NCBI GenBank assembly: GCA_964543475.1
Contig: CAZIYJ010000002.1
Span: 418,014-482,013 of the forward strand
Reading direction: 5' to 3'
Length of the DNA stretch: 64,000 bases
DNA from: JAYSYM01 sp964543475
GTDB lineage: Bacteria; Bdellovibrionota; Bdellovibrionia; Bdellovibrionales; JAMPXM01
In this document: in pieces, positions 42,388 to 50,059 of the stretch
Position numbering within the stretch: the stretch's first letter is position 1
How the letters are laid out: every line of letters starts with the position of its first letter
Translations under genes and position numbers: made by a program
Notes under the pieces: model-generated
Told to the model about the DNA's origin: nothing
The model's database searches: none
The model's input: only the letters and a program-made list of their open reading frames with translations

Positions 42388-43039
42388 GACCTGCCTCCTC
42401 AACTTCACGTGCAGACAATACGTCGCCTTTGTAGATCCAAGCTTTCACGCCAATGATTCCGTAAGCAGTTAAAGCTTCTGCTGTTCCGTAATCGATATCA
42501 GCACGGAGTGTGTGAAGAGGAACGCTCTTCTCTGTGTACCACTCAGTACGTGCGATTTCGGCGCCATCAAGACGGCCAGCAACTTGAACTTTAATACCTC
42601 GAACGCCGCCGCGAAGTGCTGCAGCCATCGACTTCTTAAGAGCGCGGCGCCAAGAGATACGTTTCTCTAATTGCATCGCGATGTTTTCAGCTACCAAGCG
42701 AGCATCTGTATCAGGCTTACGAACTTCCTGAATGTTGATGAACACTTCGTTTGTAGTTAGCTTTTGAACATCAGCTTTCAAAGTGTCGATACCAGCGCCT
42801 TTTTTGCCGATCACAACACCCGGACGAGCTGTAGAAATAATAATTTTAACTTTTTTAGCTGCGCGCTCCATCTCGATGCGAGCAACACCTGCGTGCTTGA
42901 GTTTTGCATTCAAGTACTTACGAAGCTTAAAGTCTTCGTGCAAATTATCGATGTACTGAGGGCCCTTCGCATACCAGCGAGAATCCCAAGTTCGAATCAC
43001 ACCAAGTCTTAAGCCAACTGGATTAACCTTTTGTCCCAC
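42374..43039 (-). CDS. rpsC: Ribosomal protein S3
   Basis: A 221-residue mRNA-entry protein. It begins MGQKVNPVGLRLGVIR, with a KH domain (about 38-106, RPGVVIGKKGAGIDTLK) and a C-terminal domain (GVRGIKVQVAGRLDGAEIAR). It starts 6 bases after rplV. Confidence 0.97.
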   Translation of the reverse strand: MGQKVNPVGLRLGVIRTWDSRWYAKGPQYIDNLHEDFKLRKYLNAKLKHAGVARIEMERAAKKVKIIISTARPGVVIGKKGAGIDTLKADVQKLTTNEVFINIQEVRKPDTDARLVAENIAMQLEKRISWRRALKKSMAAALRGGVRGIKVQVAGRLDGAEIARTEWYTEKSVPLHTLRADIDYGTAEALTAYGIIGVKAWIYKGDVLSAREVEEAGRVKS

Positions 43040-43045
43040 AGTAAA

Positions 43046-43378
43046 CTACCTTTCATCCAAGATGAGGTTGAAGTGGCTTGATTTCTTTTTGATTGGAGTC
43101 GCGCGACCCTGCGCACGTGGGCGGAAACGATCAAGTGACGAGCCCATGTCTACAGACAAGTGCTTCACAAAAAGAGTATCTACGTCGATAGTCTTTTTCT
43201 GTTCAGCATTTGCTACTGCAGAATCAATCAATTTCTTCAACATCGTAGCCGGCTTCTGAGGCATGAATGCGAGAATGCGAAGTGCATCGTTCACGTTTTT
43301 GCCGCGAACCATGTCACAAACAATTCTTGCTTTCTGACAGCTAACTCTCTGATTTCTTAAGAACGCTTTTACTTCCAT
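43046..43378 (-). CDS. rplV: Ribosomal protein L22
   Basis: A 110-residue protein whose hairpin lines the exit tunnel (SLDRFRPRAQGRATPIKKKS near the end). The core starts with FLRNQRVSCQKARIVCDMVRG-type sequence. It lies 9 bases after rpsS. Confidence 0.97.
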   Translation of the reverse strand: MEVKAFLRNQRVSCQKARIVCDMVRGKNVNDALRILAFMPQKPATMLKKLIDSAVANAEQKKTIDVDTLFVKHLSVDMGSSLDRFRPRAQGRATPIKKKSSHFNLILDER

Positions 43379-43387
43379 AATTCAACC

Positions 43388-43678
43388 TTACGCTTTCGCA
43401 GGAGCTGGCTTAGCAGCTTTCTTCTCAGCGTGACCTTGGAAGGTACGAGTAGGTGCGAATTCACCATACTTGTGACCAATCATGTTTTCAGTAACGTAAA
43501 CAGGAACAAATTTTCTTCCGTTGTGAACTGCGAAAGTCAAACCCACAGCTTCAGGGAAAATAACTGAACGACGAGACCAAGTTTTAATAACTTTCTTGTC
43601 GCCCTTTTCTACAGCCGTAGAGATCTTCTTGAGCAAGTGATCATCAATGAACGGACCTTTTTTAATCGAACGTGCCAC
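43388..43678 (-). CDS. rpsS: Ribosomal protein S19
   Basis: A 96-residue head protein. It begins MARSIKKGPFIDDHLLKK and has IGHKYGEFAPTRTFQGHAEK. A short alanine/lysine/proline tail (KKAAKPAPAKA) ends it. It starts 11 bases after rplB. Confidence 0.97.
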   Translation of the reverse strand: MARSIKKGPFIDDHLLKKISTAVEKGDKKVIKTWSRRSVIFPEAVGLTFAVHNGRKFVPVYVTENMIGHKYGEFAPTRTFQGHAEKKAAKPAPAKA

Positions 43679-43689
43679 GTGCTATCCCC

Positions 43690-44508
43690 TTACTTTCTTC
43701 GCTTCACGATTTGCGAATCAGTGCGCTTGTTATGTCGAGTCTTGAACCCTTTGCAAGGTTGACCCCATGGAGTCACAGGATGGTGACCTTTACCAACGCC
43801 CTCACCACCGCCGAGTGGGTGATCTACCGGGTTCATAGACATACCGCGAACTGAAGGGCGTTTACCCTTCCAACGGTTTCGTCCAGCTTTACCGATACTG
43901 ATATTTTCATTGTCTGTGTTTCCAACTTGGCCAATTGAAGCTAAGCAAGTTGCGAGAACTTGGCGAACTTCACCTGATGGCAAACGCACTTGGCAATACT
44001 GTCCAAGTTTCGCTACCAAAGTTGCACCAGCGCCTGCTCCGCGAGCCATCTGTGCACCTTTACCAGGACGCAATTCGATATTGTGAATTGTCGTACCAGC
44101 TGGGATTGAACCGAGTGGAAGAGCATTACCTGGTTTAATATCGGCAGATGCGCTTGAAACAACCTGATCACCTACACCGAGACCGATAGGTGCAACGATG
44201 TAAGTTTTTGTTCCGTCAGCGTAATGCAAAAGTGCAATACGAGCTGTGCGGTTTGGATCGTACTCAATCGAAACAACTTTCGCAGGAATATCTAATTTAG
44301 TTCTGCGGAAATCGATTAAACGGTAACGACGCTTGTGTCCGCCACCTTGGTGACGAATAGTAATTTGACCGTGGTTGTTACGAGCAGCTTTACGACGAAG
44401 CGGAGCAGTAAGTGACTTCTCAGGAGTATCAGTAGTGATCTCTGAGAAATCGAAGCCTGTCATTCCGCGACGGCCTGGAGTGCGTGGTCTATAAAGTTTG
44501 ATACCCAT
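43690..44508 (-). CDS. rplB: Ribosomal protein L2
   Basis: A 272-residue protein at the peptidyl-transferase centre. It shows NNHGQITIRHQGGGHKRRYR (about 44-63) and the conserved NPVDHPLGGGEG segment with its functional histidine. It follows rplW by 3 bases. Confidence 0.98.
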   Translation of the reverse strand: MGIKLYRPRTPGRRGMTGFDFSEITTDTPEKSLTAPLRRKAARNNHGQITIRHQGGGHKRRYRLIDFRRTKLDIPAKVVSIEYDPNRTARIALLHYADGTKTYIVAPIGLGVGDQVVSSASADIKPGNALPLGSIPAGTTIHNIELRPGKGAQMARGAGAGATLVAKLGQYCQVRLPSGEVRQVLATCLASIGQVGNTDNENISIGKAGRNRWKGKRPSVRGMSMNPVDHPLGGGEGVGKGHHPVTPWGQPCKGFKTRHNKRTDSQIVKRRK

Positions 44509-44511
44509 GAA

Positions 44512-44793
44512 TTACGCCCCCTCAAAAACAGAGATTTTTTCGCCCTGTTTAAGTTTAACGAGAGCCTTTTTCCAAGGCTTCGGAGCACCAAGACGTGCTT
44601 GTTTACGGAAGAAACGTCCGCGGCAAACCATCGTGCGAACGCTGTCAACTTTAACTCTGAAAGCAACTTCAATTGCCTTCTTGATTTGATCTTTAGATGC
44701 CGTGCGATCAACTTCGAACGCGTAAACGTTTGAAGTTTCCGAGTGAAGCGCATTTTTCTCGCTCACGAGAGGTCTTTTAATAATGTTCAACAT
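44512..44793 (-). CDS. rplW: Ribosomal protein L23
   Basis: A 93-residue exit-site protein that docks trigger factor and SRP. It begins MLNIIKRPLVSEKNA and has QIKKAIEVAFRVKVDSVRTM. It overlaps the rplD stop by 1 base. Confidence 0.97.
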   Translation of the reverse strand: MLNIIKRPLVSEKNALHSETSNVYAFEVDRTASKDQIKKAIEVAFRVKVDSVRTMVCRGRFFRKQARLGAPKPWKKALVKLKQGEKISVFEGA

Positions 44794-45461
44794 TATGCTT
44801 CCTTCCCTGCGGCGCGAGTCTTTTTAGGAGCTTTTCCCGCTTCGATTCCGCAACGATCGTTGATCGCATCAAGAGATGCTTTCGTGATCACTGCAGTGTC
44901 GTACTTAAGCAAATCGTATACGTTCAAACCTTCAATACCGTAGTAACGGAACTTTGTAAGGTTACGAGAAGCTTGAGCGAATTTTGGATTACTTGTTTTA
45001 TCGATAAGAACTGCCTTCTTAAGACCGAAACCAGTTAAGCGCTTAGCGAGCTCTCCTGCCTTGCCTTCTGAAGTCATATCTTCAACAACGAAAAGTTTGC
45101 CGTTAGCGTTCAAGTGCGAAAGAGCAACGCGAAGAGCTGCTTGGCGAACTTTCTTTGGAAGGCTGTATGAATAATCACGTGGCTGTGGACCAAACATAGT
45201 ACCGCCACCTGGCATCAATGGTGAACGGCTCGAACCTTGACGAGCGCTACCAGTACCTTTTTGTTTGAACGGCTTTTTACCGCCGCCAGATACGAGACCT
45301 TTAGTTTTGGTCATTGATGTGCCAGCTCTGCGACCAGCCAACTGCCAGCGAACTGCGATGTAAAGAAGATCTCTACGAACAGTCGTGCCGAACACTTGGT
45401 CGTTTAGCTCGATGTCGCCAACTGATTTCTTATCCCAATTTAAAACTTTTGCTTTTGCCAT
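44793..45461 (-). CDS. rplD: Ribosomal protein L4
   Basis: A 222-residue protein whose long loop (KGTGSARQGSSRSPLMPGGG) reaches the tunnel wall. In many bacteria L4 represses the S10 operon; whether it does so here is unknown. A short basic tail (GKAPKKTRAAGKEA) follows the core. It starts 5 bases after rplC. Confidence 0.97.
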   Translation of the reverse strand: MAKAKVLNWDKKSVGDIELNDQVFGTTVRRDLLYIAVRWQLAGRRAGTSMTKTKGLVSGGGKKPFKQKGTGSARQGSSRSPLMPGGGTMFGPQPRDYSYSLPKKVRQAALRVALSHLNANGKLFVVEDMTSEGKAGELAKRLTGFGLKKAVLIDKTSNPKFAQASRNLTKFRYYGIEGLNVYDLLKYDTAVITKASLDAINDRCGIEAGKAPKKTRAAGKEA

Positions 45462-45466
45462 GATAT

Positions 45467-46150
45467 TTACGCCTTCATCAATCGGACTAAAGAGTGACGA
45501 GCGCCTGGAACTGGGCCCTTTACCAGTAGAATTCCGTCTGCCGCGCGAACATCTACGATTTGTACGTTACGTACAGTAGTAGTGCGATCACCCATGTGAC
45601 CTGGAAAGCGCTTACCCGGCATAATACGACCTGGCCAAGTTCTTTGACCTGATGATCCCGGTTGACGATGGAAGTGGGAACCGTGAGTAGCTGGGCCACC
45701 CTGGAATCCGTAACGTTTAATAACGCCCGCGAAGCCTTTTCCTTTTGATTCCGCTGTGACCTGAACAACATCACCTTTTGCAAGTGAGTCGATCGATACA
45801 CGTTGGCCAACTGAAACGCCTTCTGGAAGTTCTTGTCTTAATTCTTTTACGTGATAGGCGCCGTTTTCAAAACCTGCGCCTTTGAGGTGTCCGCGTTCTG
45901 CTTTGTTAGAAGTAACTGCGCGTTTTGCACCTGAAGCAACTTGGATAGCCGTGTAACCATCTTTTTCAGCGGTTTTCACTTGAGATACGATCCATGGGTC
46001 CATTTTCAAAACTGTAACTGGAACCGCTTCACCAGCTTCGTTGTACACTTGGGTCATTCCAACCTTGTGTGCAAACAAGCCGTTTAACTTAATACCGCTC
46101 GAATCTGTTTTCTCTGCGGATGATGCATTTGTTTCTGCACTCTCGCTCAT
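45467..46150 (-). CDS. rplC: Ribosomal protein L3 with an N-terminal extension
   Basis: A 227-residue protein. The core L3 fold starts around residue 23 (LFAHKVGMTQVYNEAGE), with the conserved GGPATHGSHFHRQPGSSGQ and PGRIMPGKRFPGHMG segments. The first 20 residues (SESAETNASSAEKTDSSG) are an acidic and serine-rich addition. It lies 42 bases after rpsJ. Confidence 0.96.
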   Translation of the reverse strand: MSESAETNASSAEKTDSSGIKLNGLFAHKVGMTQVYNEAGEAVPVTVLKMDPWIVSQVKTAEKDGYTAIQVASGAKRAVTSNKAERGHLKGAGFENGAYHVKELRQELPEGVSVGQRVSIDSLAKGDVVQVTAESKGKGFAGVIKRYGFQGGPATHGSHFHRQPGSSGQRTWPGRIMPGKRFPGHMGDRTTTVRNVQIVDVRAADGILLVKGPVPGARHSLVRLMKA

Positions 46151-46192
46151 AATTACCCTTCCCCGCCCAATATTTTTTGGGGGTTATTTAGA

Positions 46193-46510
46193 TCAAACCG
46201 CTGACAGTTTGATTTCGACGTCAACACCTGCAGACAGATCAAGCTTCATCAACTGATCAACAGTCTGCTGAGTCGGCTCAAGAATATCTAACATGCGTTT
46301 GTGAGTTCTAATTTCGAATTGTTCACGAGATTTTTTATCTACGTGAGGTGATCGCAATACTGTGTAGCGGTTGATGCGAGTTGGAAGTGGGATTGGTCCC
46401 GCAACTCTTGCACCTGTTCGGCGAGCTGTGTCCACGATCTCTCGAGTTGATTGATCTAGGAGCTTGCTATCGAATGCTTTTAAGCGAATGCGAATCTTTT
46501 GGCTTTGCAT
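46193..46510 (-). CDS. rpsJ: Ribosomal protein S10
   Basis: A 105-residue protein that binds NusB in antitermination and also works in the 30S head. It shows IRIRLKAFDSKLLDQSTREIV and RVAGPIPLPTRINRYTVLRSPHV. It opens the S10 operon, after a 281-base gap from fusA that contains a candidate promoter. Confidence 0.97.
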   Translation of the reverse strand: MQSQKIRIRLKAFDSKLLDQSTREIVDTARRTGARVAGPIPLPTRINRYTVLRSPHVDKKSREQFEIRTHKRMLDILEPTQQTVDQLMKLDLSAGVDVEIKLSAV

Positions 46511-46713
46511 ACTCTTGTTCCTTCTCGTCTATCAAAGAGCTAAAATTTGAAACGCTTTAGTTAAACCAATCCCGTAGTTCCCTTACCGACTAACTAGGTG
46601 CTTTCTCAGACAGTCTGAGAGCTTTCTAGAAGTGAGGTAAGCGGCCGATTCTACTTAGTGATTTTCTTTGGAGAAGCTCACCGGACAGCAAAATTTAGCG
46701 TCACAAGTCGGCC
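46511..46713 (-). promoter_or_regulatory. S10 operon 5' leader
   Basis: This is the roughly 200-base untranslated leader expected upstream of rpsJ. It contains a 7-bp hairpin (arms 46604-46610 and 46614-46620, loop CAG on the plus strand) and no ORF. A regulatory role by analogy with S10 leaders is possible but I cannot identify a specific L4-binding fold. Confidence 0.35.
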
Positions 46714-46743
46714 ACTATGCCGGTCGCCGGACGGCTTTGTCAA
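46714..46743 (-). promoter_or_regulatory. Candidate sigma-70 promoter of the S10 operon
   Basis: On the minus strand a perfect TTGACA (46743-46738) is followed after 18 bases by CATAGT (46719-46714, 4 of 6 match). It lies just past the end of fusA and would give a leader of about 200 bases. Confidence 0.5.
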
Positions 46744-46791
46744 AATAATTAATTATATCCTGCAGAAATTTGCCTATGGGTTTGCAGGACT

Positions 46792-48891
46792 CTAAGCCCG
46801 ACCAAGTTTGGCCAAGATCTCTTGAGCCTGCTTGGGTGGAACCGACGAGTATTGCTTAAACTCCATTGAGAACGTTCCGCGCCCCTGAGTTAAAGACCGA
46901 AGATCGGTTGCGTAGCCAAAAGCTGAAGCTAATGGGATTTCGCCATTCACTGCCTGCGAGCCCGCCCGAGCATTCATGTTGTGAACTTTGCCGCGGCGGC
47001 TATTTAAATCGCCAATGACGCCACCCATGAACTCATCTGGGGTTACAACTTCAATTTTAAAGATAGGCTCAAGAAGTTCTGGGCCGGCATTTCGAGCAGC
47101 TTCGCGGAATGCGGTTCCTGCTGCCACCTTAAACGCCATCTCAGTCGATTCATCAGGATTAAACGAACCGCCTACAACTGAGGCTTTTAGGTCCATCATC
47201 TGGTAACCGGCTAAAACACCGTTCTCCATTGATTCTCTGATCCCCTGCTCAACTGGCTTTATGAACTGTTTTGGAATCTGGGCCTCAGGAACAAGGTTGT
47301 TAAATTTAAAACCCTCGCCTCGAGGAGTCGGAGAAAGTTCGATGATCACATGACCGAATTGATTTTCGCCCGCGATTTGCCGCTCATAACGACCTTCAGC
47401 GCGAGATACCTTTGAAATTGTTTCTCGGTATGTCACTTGAGGTCGACCAACGTTAGCCGAAATCTTGTATTCGCGAAGAAGACGATCAACCAGAATTTCT
47501 AAGTGGAGCTCACCCATTCCGGAGAGGAGCATTTGTCCCGTTTCAGAATCTACCCGTACCCGACAAGACGGATCTTCTTTCCCAAGCTTTTCAAGGCCCT
47601 GAACCATTTTGTCCATGTCGGCTGCCGACTTAGCTTCGATCGCAACTGAAATTACTGGATCAGGGAATGTAATTCGCTCTAAGACTATTGGGTGCGCAGA
47701 ATTGCAGAGAGTGTCGCCGGTGCCGGTGAACTTAAGTCCGACAACTGCTCCGATGTCTCCAGCTTTTAACTGCTGAACATCTTCTCTCGAGTTTGCATGA
47801 AGCTTTACTAAACGCTGAATGCGTTCTTTCTTATCTTCTCTCGGATTATAAAGTTGATCGCCAACTTTCACTGTTCCTGAATAAACACGAATGAAAGTTA
47901 AACTTCCTGCGAAAGGATCGGCTGCAATTTTGAATGCTAAAGCAGCTACGTCTGCATCGAAGTCTGGCTTACAAGCAATCAGCTTCTCAGGCTTCGAAGG
48001 ATCATGGCCAGTGATTGGCGGCACCTCGAGCGGACTCGGTAGATAAGCGATCACAGCATCAAGAAGCGGTTGAACACCTTTGTTCTTGAAAGCTGCACCA
48101 CACAGAACCGGAAATACTTTTAGTGCGAGCGTTGCTTTTCGAAGAGTTGCATTGAGCTCTTCAGTTGAGATTGCTTCGCCCATCAAAAATTTTTCAGTTA
48201 ACGCATCATCGAACTCAGCAATTCGTTCGATCATCTGATCGCGGTACTTCTGCGCCTCTGGTAAAAGGTCAGACGGAATATTGCGAATATCGTAATTCTC
48301 GCCCTTATCTTTGTCCGCCCAAACGAGTGCTTTGAACTCAACTAGGTCAATCACACCCTGAAACGTATCTTCTGCGCCAATCGGAATCTGAATTGGCAAC
48401 GGATTAGTATGGAGTTTATCGATCATCGTCTGAACGCTTCCGTGGAAGTTTGCGCCGATGCGATCCATTTTATTAATGAAGCAAATGCGAGGAACTTTAT
48501 ATTTGTCAGCTTGGCGCCACACAGTTTCAGATTGTGGCTCAACACCATTCACGCCATCGAATACGGCTACCGCACCATCGAGAACGCGAAGTGAGCGCTC
48601 GACTTCGATTGTGAAATCAACGTGTCCCGGAGTATCGATGAGATTGATACGATGATTTTTCCAGAACGCCATGGTTGCAGCGGCAGTAATCGTGATTCCA
48701 CGCTCTTGCTCTTGCTCCATCCAGTCCATGACAGTGTCACCGTCATGAACTTCACCGATCTTATGAGATTTTCCGGTGTAGAAGAGAATTCGCTCAGACG
48801 TCGTCGTCTTACCAGCGTCAATGTGGGCCATGATCCCGATATTTCGAGTGAGCTTTAATTCTTCTAGAGTTTGCGGATCAGCTGCTGACAT
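46792..48891 (-). CDS. fusA: Elongation factor G
   Basis: The 699-residue translocation GTPase. GTP-binding motifs: AHIDAGKTT (22-30), DTPGH, NKMD. The G2 threonine region GITITAAATM is typical. C-terminal domains IV and V are complete (GGSFNPDESTEMAFKVAAG, MNARAGSQAVNGEIPLA). It is separated from rpsG by an intrinsic terminator, so it probably has its own promoter, unlike the usual rpsL-rpsG-fusA operon. Confidence 0.97.
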   Translation of the reverse strand: MSAADPQTLEELKLTRNIGIMAHIDAGKTTTSERILFYTGKSHKIGEVHDGDTVMDWMEQEQERGITITAAATMAFWKNHRINLIDTPGHVDFTIEVERSLRVLDGAVAVFDGVNGVEPQSETVWRQADKYKVPRICFINKMDRIGANFHGSVQTMIDKLHTNPLPIQIPIGAEDTFQGVIDLVEFKALVWADKDKGENYDIRNIPSDLLPEAQKYRDQMIERIAEFDDALTEKFLMGEAISTEELNATLRKATLALKVFPVLCGAAFKNKGVQPLLDAVIAYLPSPLEVPPITGHDPSKPEKLIACKPDFDADVAALAFKIAADPFAGSLTFIRVYSGTVKVGDQLYNPREDKKERIQRLVKLHANSREDVQQLKAGDIGAVVGLKFTGTGDTLCNSAHPIVLERITFPDPVISVAIEAKSAADMDKMVQGLEKLGKEDPSCRVRVDSETGQMLLSGMGELHLEILVDRLLREYKISANVGRPQVTYRETISKVSRAEGRYERQIAGENQFGHVIIELSPTPRGEGFKFNNLVPEAQIPKQFIKPVEQGIRESMENGVLAGYQMMDLKASVVGGSFNPDESTEMAFKVAAGTAFREAARNAGPELLEPIFKIEVVTPDEFMGGVIGDLNSRRGKVHNMNARAGSQAVNGEIPLASAFGYATDLRSLTQGRGTFSMEFKQYSSVPPKQAQEILAKLGRA

Positions 48892-48925
48892 TTCTTAAGT
48901 TCCTAAAATCAGTGAGCTTTAAAAT

Positions 48926-48953
48926 AAAAAAGCCCGCGTAACGCAGGCTTTTC
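48926..48953 (-). terminator. Rho-independent terminator between rpsG and fusA
   Basis: On the minus strand an 11-bp stem (AAAAGCCTGCG paired with CGCGGGCTTTT, one G-T pair, loop TTA) is followed by more T residues. It lies 24 bases after the rpsG stop and 35 bases before the fusA start. Confidence 0.85.
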
Positions 48954-48976
48954 TAACTAACAATGAACTGATTAAA

Positions 48977-49450
48977 TTACCAGTTGTAATGCGAGAAGGC
49001 TTTGTTCGATTCAGCCATACGGTGAACGTCTTCCTTCTTTTTGATCGCGTTACCGCGGTTGTTGTAAGCATCCATAAGCTCACCAGACAAACGCTTGCCC
49101 ATATCTTTTTCACCGCGCGCACGAGCGTATTCGATCAACCAACGCATGCTCAGCGCAAGGCGACGTGATGGACGAACATCAACTGGAACTTGGTAAGTTG
49201 CTCCGCCTACACGTCGTGAACGAACTTCGATTTGAGGCTTAACGTTCTCAAGAGCTTTCTTGAAAACTGTTAATGGCTCTTCTTCAGTGATTTTTGCTTT
49301 TAGCTCATCAAGCGCGCCGTAGAAAATACCTTGGGCAGTCGCTTTTTTTCCGTCGAACATCATTTTGTTAACAAATTTTGTAACAACGATATCGTTGTAA
49401 ATCGGATCTGGAAGAACTTCTCTTTTTACTGCACTTTTACGTCGAGACAT
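48977..49450 (-). CDS. rpsG: Ribosomal protein S7
   Basis: A 157-residue primary head protein: MSRRKSAVKREVLPDPIYND, the RVGGATYQVPVDVRPSRRLAL segment and a C-terminal helix ending SHYNW. It is 89 bases after rpsL and is followed by a terminator. Confidence 0.97.
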   Translation of the reverse strand: MSRRKSAVKREVLPDPIYNDIVVTKFVNKMMFDGKKATAQGIFYGALDELKAKITEEEPLTVFKKALENVKPQIEVRSRRVGGATYQVPVDVRPSRRLALSMRWLIEYARARGEKDMGKRLSGELMDAYNNRGNAIKKKEDVHRMAESNKAFSHYNW

Positions 49451-49539
49451 CTATCTACCTTTTCCCATTCGGGAATTCTTCAGCTTTATCCTAGATTACC
49501 TAGGGCTTACTTATTATTTAGCCGGTTTAACTCTTTGGC

Positions 49540-49914
49540 TTATTTCTTTGGACGTTTAGTTCCGTATTTTGAACGGCCACGAAGACGGCCATTCACACCT
49601 TGTGTATCGAGAACACCGCGAACGATGTGGTAACGAACACCCGGTAAGTCTTTTACTCGACCGCCACGAATCAAGACCACACTGTGCTCTTGAAGGTTGT
49701 GACCGATGCCAGGAATGTACGAACTTACTTCATAACCATTCGACAAGCGAACACGAGCTACTTTTCGAAGAGCTGAGTTCGGTTTTTTTGGAGTAGTTGT
49801 GTACACGCGAGTGCAAACACCACGGCGTTGTGGACAAGCTTTTAAAGCCGGAGAAGCCGTTTTGTTCTTTTGAACTACACGTTCTTGGCGAATCAACTGG
49901 TTAATAGTAGGCAT
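49540..49914 (-). CDS. rpsL: Ribosomal protein S12
   Basis: A 124-residue decoding-centre protein starting MPTINQLIRQERVV at 49914; a longer reading to 50019 would run through the promoter. The residues that change in streptomycin-resistant mutants (TTTPKKPNSALRK and RGGRVKDLPGVRYH) have the wild-type form. It follows a promoter at 49946-49974. Confidence 0.97.
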   Translation of the reverse strand: MPTINQLIRQERVVQKNKTASPALKACPQRRGVCTRVYTTTPKKPNSALRKVARVRLSNGYEVSSYIPGIGHNLQEHSVVLIRGGRVKDLPGVRYHIVRGVLDTQGVNGRLRGRSKYGTKRPKK

Positions 49915-49945
49915 TAAAATCCCCGTTACAAAATTGCGAACGCAA

Positions 49946-49974
49946 AAACTAACGGCTGTTTTCCTCTGCGTCAA
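49946..49974 (-). promoter_or_regulatory. Candidate sigma-70 promoter for rpsL-rpsG
   Basis: On the minus strand TTGACG (49974-49969) and TAGTTT (49951-49946) are 17 bases apart, with a start about 25 bases before the rpsL ATG. The -35 match is strong and the -10 weak. Confidence 0.5.
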
Positions 49975-50023
49975 GATTTTTGAAGGAACAGCCTGAAATC
50001 CTTCGGATCTTGCGGTCATCGGC

Positions 50024-50043
50024 GTAGCCCTTTTCAGGGCTAC
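50024..50043. repeat. 7-bp hairpin after rpoC
   Basis: GTAGCCC/GGGCTAC arms around a 6-base loop, 17 bases after the rpoC stop on the minus strand. There is no T-run, so termination is uncertain; it may slow or process the rpoBC transcript. Confidence 0.45.
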
Positions 50044-50059
50044 TGACCTTTAATTCGTT

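Noticed and set aside
46743..46765. A TATAAT and a TTGACA close together on the minus strand after fusA
   Set aside because: On that strand the TATAAT comes before the TTGACA, so this order cannot be one promoter. The same TTGACA does fit a downstream CATAGT, which I annotated instead.
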